Source: Streptomyces sp. CGMCC 4.7035
GTDB taxonomy: Bacteria; Actinomycetota; Actinomycetes; Streptomycetales; Streptomycetaceae
Length of the DNA stretch: 64,000 nucleotides
Reading direction: 5' to 3'
Assembly (NCBI RefSeq): GCF_031583065.1
Contig: NZ_CP134053.1
Span: 3,286,001 to 3,350,000 of the forward strand
Position 1 is the first letter of the stretch; every line of letters begins with the position of its first letter. The notes under the pieces are model-generated. The model did no database searches and was not told where the DNA came from. It saw nothing but the letters and a program-made list of their open reading frames with translations. Positions 18,509 to 27,693 of this stretch are shown here, one piece after another. Position numbers and translations under genes: made by a program.

Positions 18509-19842
18509 AACTGACGATTCTGGGCGGCGGCGGATTCCGGGTGCCGCTCGTGTACGGGGCACTCCTGACGGACCGCGCCGAGGGGCGGGTCACGCAGGTC
18601 GTGCTGCACGATCTGGACGCCGGTCGACTGTATGCGGTAACCCGTGTACTGGCCGAGCAGGCGGCCGGCGTGCCCGACGCCCCCGAGGTGACGGCCACCA
18701 CCGACCTCGACGAGGCCCTGCGCGGCGCCGACTTCGTGTTCTCCGCGATCCGTGTCGGCGGCCTGGAAGGCCGGGCCGACGACGAGCGGGTCGCGCTGGC
18801 GGAGGGCGTCCTCGGCCAGGAGACGGTCGGCGCGGGCGGGATCGCATACGGTCTACGGACGGTTCCCGTCGCCGTCGACATCGCCCGGCGTGTGGCGCGC
18901 CTCGCTCCCGACGCCTGGGTCATCAACTTCACCAACCCGGCAGGACTGGTCACCGAGGCCATGTCCCGCCACCTCGGCGACCGCGTCATCGGCATCTGCG
19001 ACTCCCCGGTCGGCCTCGGCCGCCGTATCGCCCGCGTGCTCGGCGCGAACCCGCAGGAGGCGTGGATCGACTACGTCGGCCTCAACCACCTGGGCTGGGT
19101 CCGCGGCCTGCGCGTCGCCGGGCGCGACGAGCTCCCGCGCCTGCTCGCCGACCCCGACCTGCTCGGCTCCTTCGAGGAGGGCAAGCTCTTCGGCGTCGAC
19201 TGGCTGCGGTCGCTGGGCGCGATCCCGAACGAGTATCTGCACTACTACTACTTCAACCGCGAGGCCGTGCGGGCCTACCGGGAGGCCGAGAAGACCCGCG
19301 GCGCCTTCCTGCGCGACCAGCAGGCCCGCTTCTACGAGGAGGCCCGGCGCACGGACGTCTCGGCCCTGGACGCCTGGGACCGCACCCGCGCCGAGCGCGA
19401 GGCCACGTACATGTCCGAGAACCGGGAGACGGCCGGCGCCGGTGAGCGTGACGCCGACGACCTCTCCGGCGGCTACGAGAAGGTGGCGCTCGCGCTCATG
19501 CGGGCCATCGCGCGGGACGAGCGCACGACCCTCATCCTCAACGTGCGCAACCAGAGCACTCTGACGGTTCTCGACACGGACGCCGTCATCGAGGTCCCCT
19601 GTCTGGTCGACGCCAACGGCGCACACCCGGTCGCGGTCGACCCGCTGCCGGACCACGCCACCGGCCTGGTCTGCGCGGTCAAGGCCGTCGAGCGCGAGGT
19701 GCTCGCCGCCGCCGAGTCCGGTTCCCGCACGACGGCCGTGAAGGCCTTCGCGCTGCACCCCCTGGTCGACTCCGTGAACGTCGCCCGCCGCCTGGTCGAG
19801 GGCTACACGGCCGCCCACCCGGGCCTCGCCTACCTGAAGTAA
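18505..19842 (+). CDS. GH4 family glycosidase (6-phospho-beta-glucosidase-like)
   Basis: A 445-residue family 4 glycosidase, an unusual class that needs NAD+ and a divalent metal and works by oxidation-elimination rather than acid catalysis. The Rossmann motif is ILGGGGFRVPLV at residues 5-16. NFTNPAG and GICDSPVG mark the metal and substrate site, and DYVGLNHLGW carries the conserved histidine. GTG 18505 overlaps the DeoR stop. GH4 enzymes often act on 6-phosphorylated disaccharides, so the PfkB kinase in the divergent operon may create its substrate. Anomeric and sugar preference cannot be settled here. Confidence 0.93.
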   Translation: MKLTILGGGGFRVPLVYGALLTDRAEGRVTQVVLHDLDAGRLYAVTRVLAEQAAGVPDAPEVTATTDLDEALRGADFVFSAIRVGGLEGRADDERVALAEGVLGQETVGAGGIAYGLRTVPVAVDIARRVARLAPDAWVINFTNPAGLVTEAMSRHLGDRVIGICDSPVGLGRRIARVLGANPQEAWIDYVGLNHLGWVRGLRVAGRDELPRLLADPDLLGSFEEGKLFGVDWLRSLGAIPNEYLHYYYFNREAVRAYREAEKTRGAFLRDQQARFYEEARRTDVSALDAWDRTRAEREATYMSENRETAGAGERDADDLSGGYEKVALALMRAIARDERTTLILNVRNQSTLTVLDTDAVIEVPCLVDANGAHPVAVDPLPDHATGLVCAVKAVEREVLAAAESGSRTTAVKAFALHPLVDSVNVARRLVEGYTAAHPGLAYLK

Positions 19843-19851
19843 GCTCCGGGC

Positions 19852-19865
19852 GGAAAGCGCTTTCC
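19852..19865. promoter_or_regulatory. LacI-type palindrome upstream of alpha-mannosidase
   Basis: GGAAAGCGCTTTCC is a perfect 14-bp palindrome with a central CG, the classic form of a LacI/GalR-family operator. It starts 10 bp after the GH4 stop and 113 bp before the GH38 start. This suggests extra control of the mannosidase part, although a hairpin role in the transcript cannot be excluded. Confidence 0.65.
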
Positions 19866-19895
19866 CCTCGCTCTCCGCCCGCCCTCTTTCCGTCT

Positions 19896-19945
19896 TCTCT
19901 CCACGTCTCTCCACGTCTCTCCACGTCTCTCCGCGTCTCTCCGCC
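19896..19945. repeat. Five tandem copies of a 10-bp unit TCTCTCCACG
   Basis: Three perfect copies of TCTCTCCACG are followed by TCTCTCCGCG and TCTCTCCGCC, then the mannosidase ribosome site GGAGA at 19953. The pyrimidine-rich tract lies in the leader between GH4 and GH38. It has no coding potential in frame with either gene. Confidence 0.9.
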
Positions 19946-19964
19946 CTGTCTCTGGAGACCTCTC

Positions 19965-22900
19965 ATGCACGACGAACGCCGCCGGATCGAGGAGCGCGTA
20001 GAGCGCCTCCACAACCAGCGCATCAAGCCCGCGATCTACGCGGCCACCGTCCCCTTCGAGGTGGAGGCCTGGCAGGCTCCGGGGGAGCCGGTGCCCTTCG
20101 AGGAGGCCGCGGCCGCCCCGTACGAGCCCTTCGCGATGGACACCCCGTGGGGCCCGCCCTGGGGGACGACCTGGTTCCGGATGCGCGGACAGGTGCCCGC
20201 CGCCTACGCGGGCAGGCGTGTCGAGGCCGTCATCGACCTCGGCTTCGTGGGCGACTGGCCCGGCAACCAGGCCGAGGCCCTCGTCCACCTCACGGACGGC
20301 ACACCGCTGAAGGCGGTCAACCCACTCAACCAGTACGTGCCGATCGCCAACCCGGCCGCGGGCGGCGAGGAGATCCACTACCTGGTCGAGGCCGCCTCCA
20401 ACCCGGACATCCTCGCCAACGACTTCGCCGGCCCCACCCCGCTCGGTGACGTGCTCACCGCCGGCGACAAGCCGCTCTACACCTTCAAGCGCGCCGACAT
20501 CGCCGTCCTCGACGAGGAGGTCTGGCACCTCGACCTCGACGTCCAGGTGCTGCGCGAGCTGATGCTGGAGCTGGGCGAGCACGACCCGCGCCGGCACGAG
20601 ATCATGCACGCCCTCGACCGGGCCATGGACCTGCTGGACCTGGACGACATCCCCGGCTCGGCGGCCGAGGTCCGGGCGGCCCTGAAGCCGGTGCTGTCCA
20701 AGCCCGCCCACGCGAGCGCCCACATCGTCTCCGGCGTCGGACACGCGCACATCGACTCGGCGTGGCTGTGGCCGATCCGCGAGACCAAGCGCAAGACCTC
20801 CCGCACCTTCTCCAACGTGACGTCGCTGGCCGACGAGTACGAGGAGTTCGTCTTCGCCTGCTCGCAGGCCCAGCAGTACGAGTGGGTGCGCGACAACTAC
20901 CCCCACGTGTGGGCCCGCATCCAGGAGTCCGTGAAGAAGGGCCAGTGGGCGCCGGTCGGCGGCATGTGGGTGGAGGCCGACGGCAACCTGCCCGGCGGTG
21001 AGGCGATCGCCCGCCAGTTCATCCACGGCAAGCGGTTCTTCATCGAGCACTTCGGCATCGAGACCAAGGGCGTGTGGCTGCCGGACTCCTTCGGCTACAA
21101 CGCGTCCTACCCGCAGCTCGCCAAGCTCGCCGGCAACGAGTGGTTCCTCACCCAGAAGATCTCCTGGAACCAGACCAACAAGTTCCCCCACCACACCTTC
21201 TGGTGGGAGGGCATCGACGGCACCCGCATCTTCACGCACTTCCCGCCGATCGACACCTACAACGCCCGCTTCAGCGGCGAGGAGATGTCCCGCACCGTCC
21301 GCAACTACTCCGAGAAGGGCGGCGCCACCCGTTCCCTCGCGCCGTTCGGCTGGGGCGACGGCGGCGGCGGCCCCACCCGAGAGATCATGGAGCGGGCCCG
21401 CCGTCTGAAGGACCTGGAGGGCTCCCCGAAGGTCGAGGTCGAACACCCCGACGCGTTCTTCGCGAAGGCCCTGGCGGAGTACCCGGACGCCCCGGTCTGG
21501 GTGGGCGAGCTCTACCTGGAGCTGCACCGCGCCACCTACACCACCCAGGCCCGCACCAAGCAGGGCAACAGGCGCTCCGAACACCGCCTGCGCGAGGCCG
21601 AGCTGTGGGCGACGACGGCCGCGCTGCACGCGCCGGGTTACGCATACCCGTACGAGAAGCTCGACCGGCTGTGGAAGACGGTGCTCCTGCACCAGTTCCA
21701 CGACATCCTGCCGGGCTCCTCGATCGCGTGGGTGCACCGGGAGGCCGAGGCCGAATACGCCCGTGTGGGCAAGGAGCTGGAGGAGCTGACGGCCGAGGCG
21801 GTCGCCGCGCTCGGCGCCGGCGGGACGCGGGTGTTCAACACGAGCCCGTTCGACCGCGCCGAGGTGGTCCGCACGTCCGAGGACGCACCGGCGTACATCG
21901 AGGTGCCCGCGGGCGGCAGCGCGCCCCTCACCGGCGCCCAGCCCCCGCAGCCGGTGACGGTCACGGGCCGCGTCCTCGACAACGGCCTGGTCCGGGTCGA
22001 GGTGGCCGCCGACGGCACACTGTCGTCCGTATACGATCTGCGGGCGAACCGCGAAGTCCTCGCCGACCAGGGCAACCTGCTGCGACTGCACACGGACCTG
22101 CCCAACTACTGGGACGCCTGGGACATCGACAAGCACTACAAGAACCGGTACACCGACCTCCTGGACGCCGAGTCGGTCACCGTCGTCGAGCAGGACCCCC
22201 TGCTCGGCGCGATCAGGATCGAGAGGGCCTTCGGCAAGGGCTCCAGGATCACCCAGACGATCACCGTCCGGGCCGGCAGCCCCCGGATCGACATCGAGAC
22301 GGACATCGACTGGCACGAGACCGAGAAGATCCTCAAGGCCGGCTTCCCGGTCGACATCCGCGCCCCGCACTCCTCGGCCGAGATCCAGTTCGGTCACGTC
22401 CAGCGGCCCACACACACCAACACCAGCTGGGAAGCCGCACGCTTCGAGGTCTCCGGCCACCGCTGGGTGCACATCGGCGAGCCCGGCTACGGCGTCGCGG
22501 TCATCAACGACTCGACCTACGGCCACGACGTCTCCCGCACCGTGCGCGAGGACGGCGGTACGACGACCACGGTCCGCCTCAGCCTGGTCCGCGCCCCGCG
22601 CGTCCCGGACCCGGACGCCGACCAGGGCCGCCACCGCTTCACCTACGCACTGCTGCCCGGCGCGAGCATCGAGGACGCGGTCGCGGAGGGCTACGCCCTC
22701 AACCTGCCGCTGCGTGTGGCTGACGCGGCGGGCGCGCCCGAGCCGGTCGTTTCCGTCGACGGCGACGGCGTGACCGTCGAGGCCGTCAAGCTCGCCGACG
22801 ACCGGTCCGGCGACGTTGTCGTACGGCTCTACGAGTCCCGCGGCGGCCGCGCCCAGGGCGTGCTGCGCACCGGCTTCCCGCTTGCGGGCGCCCAGGTCAC

Positions 22901-23024
22901 CGACCTGCTGGAGCGGCCGATGGACGACGCGGACGTCGACGTCGACGCCGACGGCGCGGTCCCCGTCGCGCTGCGGCCCTTCCAGATCCTGACCCTGCGC
23001 CTGAAGCGCGACGGGGTGAGCTGA
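19965..23024 (+). CDS. GH38 alpha-mannosidase
   Basis: A 1019-residue cytoplasmic family 38 alpha-mannosidase (no signal peptide), typical of the long bacterial form. The zinc site begins with GHAHIDSAWLWP near residue 259. The catalytic nucleophile Asp is in WLPDSFGYNAS near 375, and HQFHDILPGSSI near 580 gives the late metal histidine. The C-terminal beta-sandwich domains run from about 640. GGAGA stands 7 bp before the ATG. It would remove alpha-mannosyl residues from imported oligosaccharides. The fucosidase gene starts 2 bp after its stop. Confidence 0.95.
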   Translation: MHDERRRIEERVERLHNQRIKPAIYAATVPFEVEAWQAPGEPVPFEEAAAAPYEPFAMDTPWGPPWGTTWFRMRGQVPAAYAGRRVEAVIDLGFVGDWPGNQAEALVHLTDGTPLKAVNPLNQYVPIANPAAGGEEIHYLVEAASNPDILANDFAGPTPLGDVLTAGDKPLYTFKRADIAVLDEEVWHLDLDVQVLRELMLELGEHDPRRHEIMHALDRAMDLLDLDDIPGSAAEVRAALKPVLSKPAHASAHIVSGVGHAHIDSAWLWPIRETKRKTSRTFSNVTSLADEYEEFVFACSQAQQYEWVRDNYPHVWARIQESVKKGQWAPVGGMWVEADGNLPGGEAIARQFIHGKRFFIEHFGIETKGVWLPDSFGYNASYPQLAKLAGNEWFLTQKISWNQTNKFPHHTFWWEGIDGTRIFTHFPPIDTYNARFSGEEMSRTVRNYSEKGGATRSLAPFGWGDGGGGPTREIMERARRLKDLEGSPKVEVEHPDAFFAKALAEYPDAPVWVGELYLELHRATYTTQARTKQGNRRSEHRLREAELWATTAALHAPGYAYPYEKLDRLWKTVLLHQFHDILPGSSIAWVHREAEAEYARVGKELEELTAEAVAALGAGGTRVFNTSPFDRAEVVRTSEDAPAYIEVPAGGSAPLTGAQPPQPVTVTGRVLDNGLVRVEVAADGTLSSVYDLRANREVLADQGNLLRLHTDLPNYWDAWDIDKHYKNRYTDLLDAESVTVVEQDPLLGAIRIERAFGKGSRITQTITVRAGSPRIDIETDIDWHETEKILKAGFPVDIRAPHSSAEIQFGHVQRPTHTNTSWEAARFEVSGHRWVHIGEPGYGVAVINDSTYGHDVSRTVREDGGTTTTVRLSLVRAPRVPDPDADQGRHRFTYALLPGASIEDAVAEGYALNLPLRVADAAGAPEPVVSVDGDGVTVEAVKLADDRSGDVVVRLYESRGGRAQGVLRTGFPLAGAQVTDLLERPMDDADVDVDADGAVPVALRPFQILTLRLKRDGVS

Positions 23025-23026
23025 CC

Positions 23027-24275
23027 GTGCCGATGCAACCCTGGTTCACCGACGCCAAGTTGGGGATCTTCGTCCACTGGGGCATCTACGCCGTCGACGG
23101 CGTCCAGGAGTCCTGGTCGTTCTACGACGACATCGTCCCGTACGACCAGTACATGTCCCAGTTCGAGCGCTTCACGGCCTCGCGCTACAACCCCCGTCAG
23201 TGGGCGGCCCTGTTCGCCCGCGCGGGCGCCAGGTATGCCGTGCTGACCAGCCGGCACCACGACGGCGTCGCCCTGTGGGACACCGCCCACGGCGATCTGA
23301 ACGTGGGCCGTGACCTGATCGCCGGCTACGCGGATGCCCTGCGCGAGCAGGGCATCAAGGTCGGTCTCTACTACTCGCACTCGGACTGGAGCCACCCCGA
23401 CTACGCGTCCACGCGCAAGCCGGGCCGTCCGCCGGAGCTGGAGGACAACCGGTACTCCGAGGTCGCGGCGGAGTTCGAGGACCTGGACGCGTGGGAGCGG
23501 TTCATCGCCTACCGGGACGGCCAGATCCGCGAGCTCACCTCCCGCTACAGACCCGACCTGATGTGGTTCGACGGCGAGTGGGACCGCAGCGAGGAGCAGT
23601 GGCGCATCCCCGAACTCGCCGCGCTCATCCGCTCCGAGGTGCCGCACGTCGTCTTCAACGCCCGCATGCTCAGCGAGGGCGACTACGCGACGCCCGAGCA
23701 GGGCGCGCCCGTCGTGCCGCCGGAGGGCCCCTGGGAGCTGTGCCTGACGATCAACGACTCCTGGGGCCACCAGCACCACGACCACAACCACAAGTCGGTG
23801 GACCAGCTGATCCGCTACTTCGCCGAGACGATCGGCGGTGGTGGCAATCTGCTGCTCAGTCGGCCCGCGCGAGGACGGCACGATCCCGGACGAACAGGCC
23901 GAGCGCCTTGAGGGGCTCGGCGACTGGATCCGCAAGCACGCCGAGGCCGTGTACGGGACCGTGCGGGGGCTCCCCGCCGGGCACCACTACGGGCCGAGCA
24001 CGCTCTCGCCGGACCGCCGCACGCTGTACCTGATGCTGTTCGACGCCCCGCGCGCCGAGCTCAACGTACGCGGACTGCTCGGCTCGGTGCGCCGCGTCAC
24101 CGTGCTCGGCAGCGGAACCGAACTGGCCCACCGTGTCACCGGTGGCCTGCACGAGACGCCCGGGGTGCTGTGGATCGAGCCGCCCGCCGCCGCGGACCTC
24201 GACCCGCACGCCACGGTGCTCGCCGTCGAACTGGACGGGGAGCTGGAGCTGTACCGGGGCTCGGGCCGGTTCTGA
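23027..24275 (+). pseudogene. GH29 alpha-L-fucosidase, frameshifted at about 23858
   Basis: The first frame (GTG 23027 to 23857) encodes a GH29 alpha-L-fucosidase: FTDAKLGIFVHWGIYAV, TSRHHDG, YYSHSDW and the nucleophile-bearing LMWFDGEW, then GGGGNLLL. The expected next residues, SVGPREDGTIPDEQAERL, continue only in another frame up to the stop at 24275, with a normal C-terminal beta domain. The simplest explanation is loss of two bases in the codon after CTC at 23855-23857. The retained catalytic domain would end after 18 foreign residues. A real mutation and an assembly error are both possible. It is the last gene of the rightward arm, before a strong terminator. Confidence 0.9.
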
Positions 24276-24276
24276 G

Positions 24277-24314
24277 GGCGTGGGGGTGCCCGGCTCCGCG
24301 GACACCCCCACGCC
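24277..24314. terminator. Bidirectional rho-independent-type hairpin
   Basis: GGCGTGGGGGTG at 24277-24288 is the exact reverse complement of CACCCCCACGCC at 24303-24314, with a 14-base loop. It lies between the convergent GH29 and GH18 genes and can stop transcription from both sides. Confidence 0.85.
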
Positions 24315-24319
24315 GGCGC

Positions 24320-26005
24320 TCAGCCGGTGAAACCGGCCGTGATGGACGTGAACTGCCAGTTGTTCTGGTTGATGCCGGAGCAGTTGCTCACCACGCCGCC
24401 GCCCGCGCACGGCCGGTCGCGGTTGACCGCCCAGAAGGCGAGACGGGCGATGTGGTGCGAGTTCGCCCAGTCGCGGACCTGGGTCCAGATCGCCGGGGTG
24501 GTGTTCTCCTGCTGGTCGGACAGGCCGTTCATGCCGGAGATACCGATGTGGGAGTACGCCGTGGCGTCGTCCCAGCCGAAGGTGGACTTGAGCTTGGCCT
24601 TCAGCCCCTCGGCGGCGTTGACGGTGTTGCCGTACATGTCGGAGCCGCCGCCGAAGTCGAACGGCATGATGGTGAAGACGTCGATGCCGGCGCCGAGCGA
24701 CTGGGCCTGCTCGATGAGGCGGTTGCCGTAGTAGGTCGGCCCGGTCGTCGAGGTGCCGAAGGTCACGATCGTCTTCAGACCGGGGTTGTTGGCCTTCACG
24801 GTCTTCAGGGCGGTCAGGATCTTGGCCTGGACGGCCTCGTTCTCGAACTCGTCCGAGTTCTCGATGTCCATGTCGATCGCCTTGAGGCCGTAGGCGTCGA
24901 TCACCTTCTGCAGGGCCCCGGCGAGCGCGCTCGCGGAGGAGCAGTTGGCGCCGAGTTTGCTGCCCTGCCAGCCGCCGAACGACGGGACGATGTCGCCGCC
25001 CGCGGAGCGGATCTGGTTGATCGCGGTCTGGTCGACGCCGCCGGTCAGCGCGCGGTTGCCGTCCCAGGCGGGGGTACAGCCGCCCGAGTCGAGCACGAAC
25101 GCCATCGTGAACCATTTGATGCCGGTCGCGCTCATCACCGTGCTCGGGCTCGGCGGGTCGCCCCAGCCCTCGTACAGGTACGGAGCCGCCTGCTTGAAGC
25201 CGGTGCCGCCGCCGCTGCCCGCGTTCGTGGTGACGGTCACCGCGTTGGAGGCCGCCGAGACGTTCCCGGCCGCGTCGCGCGCCTTGACGGTGAAGGTGTA
25301 GGAGGTGCTGGACGACAGCCCGCTGACCGTGGCCGTCGTACCGGAGACGCTGGTCACCTGGTTCGAGCCGCTGTAGATGTCGTACGCCGTCACGCCGACG
25401 TTGTCCGTCGAGGCGGACCAGGACAGTGACACGCTCGACGACGTCTTGCCGGTCGAGGTCAGGTTCGCCGGCGCGGTCGGCGCCTGGGTGTCCGAGCCGC
25501 CGCCACCGCCGGGTCCGTCCAGACTGAAGTCGTCCGCGTAGTAGGTGCCCTGCGCGTACCAGCCGTGGACGTAGATCGTGGCGCTGGTCTGGGAGGCGCC
25601 GGTCGTGAAGGAGACGGACAGCTGGCTGTAGGCCGACGGGGAGGTCGTCCAGGTCGAGGCGCCGCCGTTCACACCGAGGTAGACGTAGGAGCCGCGGACC
25701 CAGCCCGACAGGCTGTACGTCGTGTTCGGCTGGACCGAGACGGTCTGGCTGCACTGGGCGGTGTCGCTCGAACTCGGCGCCCCCGCAAGGGCCTTGGAGC
25801 CGCCGTGCACGGGGCTGGAGACGATCGAGCCCAGGTTCCCGGTACAGGACCAGGGCGAGAGGCTGCCCGACTCGAAGCCGGGGTTGGACAGGATGTTGGC
25901 CGCCTGGGCGGTCCCGGGGAGGGCGACGGCCCCGGCCAGTGCGAGGGCGGCGGAGCCGACGAGTGCGAAGAAGGCGCGTCTGGAACGACGGAGAAGTGTG
26001 CGCAC
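24320..26005 (-). CDS. Secreted GH18 chitinase with CBM and FnIII modules
   Basis: A 561-residue secreted chitinase started at GTG 26005, with GGGAG close upstream. Domain order: Sec signal peptide (residues 1-36, RRSRRAFFALVGSAAL ... AQA), a beta-sandwich carbohydrate-binding module (about 37-165, NILSNPGFESGSLSPWSC), a Gly linker, a fibronectin type III domain (about 172-260), and the GH18 catalytic domain. The GH18 signature is AIDMDIEN near residue 378, where the glutamate is the proton donor. IMPFDFGGG carries the later substrate-site residues. Two DasR-like boxes precede the gene. An endo-N-acetylglucosaminidase role on N-glycans is a possible alternative given the neighbouring mannosidase locus. 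Confidence 0.93.
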   Translation of the reverse strand: MRTLLRRSRRAFFALVGSAALALAGAVALPGTAQAANILSNPGFESGSLSPWSCTGNLGSIVSSPVHGGSKALAGAPSSSDTAQCSQTVSVQPNTTYSLSGWVRGSYVYLGVNGGASTWTTSPSAYSQLSVSFTTGASQTSATIYVHGWYAQGTYYADDFSLDGPGGGGGSDTQAPTAPANLTSTGKTSSSVSLSWSASTDNVGVTAYDIYSGSNQVTSVSGTTATVSGLSSSTSYTFTVKARDAAGNVSAASNAVTVTTNAGSGGGTGFKQAAPYLYEGWGDPPSPSTVMSATGIKWFTMAFVLDSGGCTPAWDGNRALTGGVDQTAINQIRSAGGDIVPSFGGWQGSKLGANCSSASALAGALQKVIDAYGLKAIDMDIENSDEFENEAVQAKILTALKTVKANNPGLKTIVTFGTSTTGPTYYGNRLIEQAQSLGAGIDVFTIMPFDFGGGSDMYGNTVNAAEGLKAKLKSTFGWDDATAYSHIGISGMNGLSDQQENTTPAIWTQVRDWANSHHIARLAFWAVNRDRPCAGGGVVSNCSGINQNNWQFTSITAGFTG

Positions 26006-26068
26006 GCGATCTCCCTGAAGAGATGGGGGTGGGGGAGTGCAGGGAAATACAGAAGGGTGCGCAACCAA

Positions 26069-26124
26069 GTTGGTATGGACCAATCCAAGTGTCAAGGGCT
26101 GAGCGGAGATTGGTCCATACCGGT
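26069..26124. promoter_or_regulatory. Paired DasR-like (dre) boxes in the chitinase promoter
   Basis: GTTGGTATGGACCAAT (26069-26084) and ATTGGTCCATACCGGT (26109-26124) each match 11 of 16 positions of the DasR consensus ACTGGTCTAGACCACT, including the TGGT and (G)ACC halves. The 13-base cores GGTATGGACCAAT and ATTGGTCCATACC are also exact reverse complements. Streptomyces chitinase genes are known to carry such repeated boxes, which mediate N-acetylglucosamine-responsive control. Confidence 0.75.
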
Positions 26125-26130
26125 GACCGT

Positions 26131-26236
26131 GGGGGCGCCCGTAAGGGGCGCCCGTAAGGGGCGCGGGGCTGTGACATTTTGCGGCTCCGCCGCGTGGGCG
26201 CGACAAGCCACGAACAACCCGCAGCCGGTCGACGGC
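26131..26236. repeat. Dispersed Streptomyces intergenic repeat, second copy
   Basis: GTAAGGGGCGCCC is tandemly duplicated and followed by GTAAGGGGCGCGGGGCTGTG, a small inverted GCGGCTCCGCCGC and GCGCGACAAGCCACGA, then CCCGCAGCCG. This matches the consensus at 6842-6901 and 35432-35481. It lies just beyond the stop of the ATP-grasp gene and upstream of the chitinase promoter, so it probably also terminates the former. Confidence 0.75.
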
Positions 26237-27364
26237 CTAAAGGGGCAGTGCCTCCGCCGCACCAACCTCAATAGGGGAAACCGTCGCCGCAGGCACCACC
26301 GGAGCCTGCTCCAACCCCTCCGTACGCTGCAGCGGCAGCGACACCGCACGCACCGGCCGCGGCCCCGACACCACCGTGTAATCCGTGCCCAGGAACGGCG
26401 GGACGATTTCCCCCGGATCCTCCCCGAGCGCCAACTGCACGGCAGCCCAGGGCGCGTTGACACCGCACAGCGACAGCTGGTGCAGCCCGCCCGCCGGGCG
26501 CGTGTTGACGTCCAGGAGCACCGGCTCGTCGCCGTACATCCGGAACTGGATGTTGGAGAGGTAGTGCAGCCCGAAGCCCTCCGCGAGCCGCGTGGCCGGC
26601 TCCAGCCACTGCTCGTGCAGCGTGAAGCCGCGCCGACGCCCGTTCTTGGTGCGGCCCACCGCCATGCGGATCCGGTTGTCGGGCCCGGTCAGGCAGTCGA
26701 CCGACACCTCGGGCTGCTCCAGACGCGGCATCACCAGCCAGTCGACGGGCTCGTCGGCCTCGCGCACCGCCTGGACGACCAGGTCCAGCGGCACGTACGC
26801 ACTCGGGAACCCGCTGAGGTGCACGAGAGAGAAGGGGGCGCGCGTGATGACGCGGAAGCCCACTCCGCCCGCGCCCGCCGCCGGCTTGAAGCACGCCTTG
26901 TGCCCGTCGGCCTCCAACTCTTCGACGGCGGCGATGAGTTCGTCTTCGTTGGTGACCCGCCACCACGGCGGTACCGGGATCCCGATCGACTGCACCGCCT
27001 GGTACGCCGTCGCCTTGTCCTGGAAGACCGCCACCGCCTCGGCGGGCGGCGCCAGCAGTGCCGTACCGGCCGCCTCGAACTCCGCGCGGTGCGCGACGAT
27101 CGCCTCCTGGTGCAGGCGGGGCACGAACACGTCGATGCCGCGGCGCGTGCACTGGTCGAGGGCGTACTCGACGTACGCGGCCGGGGACAGGCCCTCCGGC
27201 TCCAGGTCGGCGGTGTCGGCGGCGGCCAGGACGGGCGAGTCGGCGTCGCCGTGCGTGGCATGGATCTCGACGGCCCGGTCGCTGGGATTTCTCCGCAGCT
27301 GATCCATGAAGAACACGTTCTCCGCGTACGTGCGGTTGAGCCAGACGCGTACGCGAGAGACCAT
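26237..27364 (-). CDS. ATP-grasp domain carboxylate ligase
   Basis: A 375-residue cytoplasmic ATP-grasp protein. Residues about 1-95 form a Rossmann-like pre-domain, and the ATP-grasp fold follows. FQDKATAYQAVQSIGIPVP marks the hinge, GHKACFKPAAGAGGVGFR the nucleotide lysine and glycine loop, and EPVLLDVNTRPAGGLHQ the metal-binding Asp/Asn segment. Such enzymes join a carboxylate to an amine or thiol through an acyl phosphate. ATG 27364 has AAAGGCGG upstream. It is divergent from the metallophosphoesterase gene and alone on its strand. The substrate is not predictable; carbamoyl-phosphate-synthase-like or peptide-ligase-like roles are possible. Confidence 0.85.
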   Translation of the reverse strand: MVSRVRVWLNRTYAENVFFMDQLRRNPSDRAVEIHATHGDADSPVLAAADTADLEPEGLSPAAYVEYALDQCTRRGIDVFVPRLHQEAIVAHRAEFEAAGTALLAPPAEAVAVFQDKATAYQAVQSIGIPVPPWWRVTNEDELIAAVEELEADGHKACFKPAAGAGGVGFRVITRAPFSLVHLSGFPSAYVPLDLVVQAVREADEPVDWLVMPRLEQPEVSVDCLTGPDNRIRMAVGRTKNGRRRGFTLHEQWLEPATRLAEGFGLHYLSNIQFRMYGDEPVLLDVNTRPAGGLHQLSLCGVNAPWAAVQLALGEDPGEIVPPFLGTDYTVVSGPRPVRAVSLPLQRTEGLEQAPVVPAATVSPIEVGAAEALPL

Positions 27365-27693
27365 GCAGGCCGCCTTTCACGGTTCGCGGGCAGGGCGGAG
27401 CAGGCCGTGCCCGGCCAGGGGAGGGGAGAGGTACACCGAACCGCCGTACGCTGAGTGGCGTCCGTGGCGGATGTGCTGGGGCGATCATAGGCCCTTCCGG
27501 GCCCTGCCATGGCTACGCGCGTGTTACGGATTCCCCCGGCTCCCCTTCAAGCGGCGAAGGTGATTTTCCGGGACACCGCGCCCGTGCCGCGGTCCGTTTT
27601 CGAAGACGCTCGCGCAGCTGCCGCGGGTCGCTCTTGTCGGTCGGCGACCCGATGTGTTCTCGTGTTCCCATTCGGTTCTCGAAAGGGGCGAGA
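27365..27693. other. Divergent intergenic region, no gene seen
   Basis: This 329-bp stretch separates the ATP-grasp and metallophosphoesterase genes. It holds the two promoters by position and a short hairpin around AGGCCCTTCCGGGCCCT near 27490. No open frame with a credible start and codon pattern was found, and no clear operator stands out. Confidence 0.5.

Noticed and set aside
19830..22634. 934-residue antisense frame opposite the mannosidase
   Set aside because: High-GC third-position effect produces long antisense frames; composition is Val/Gly/Arg/Asp-rich without motifs, while the plus strand encodes a complete GH38.
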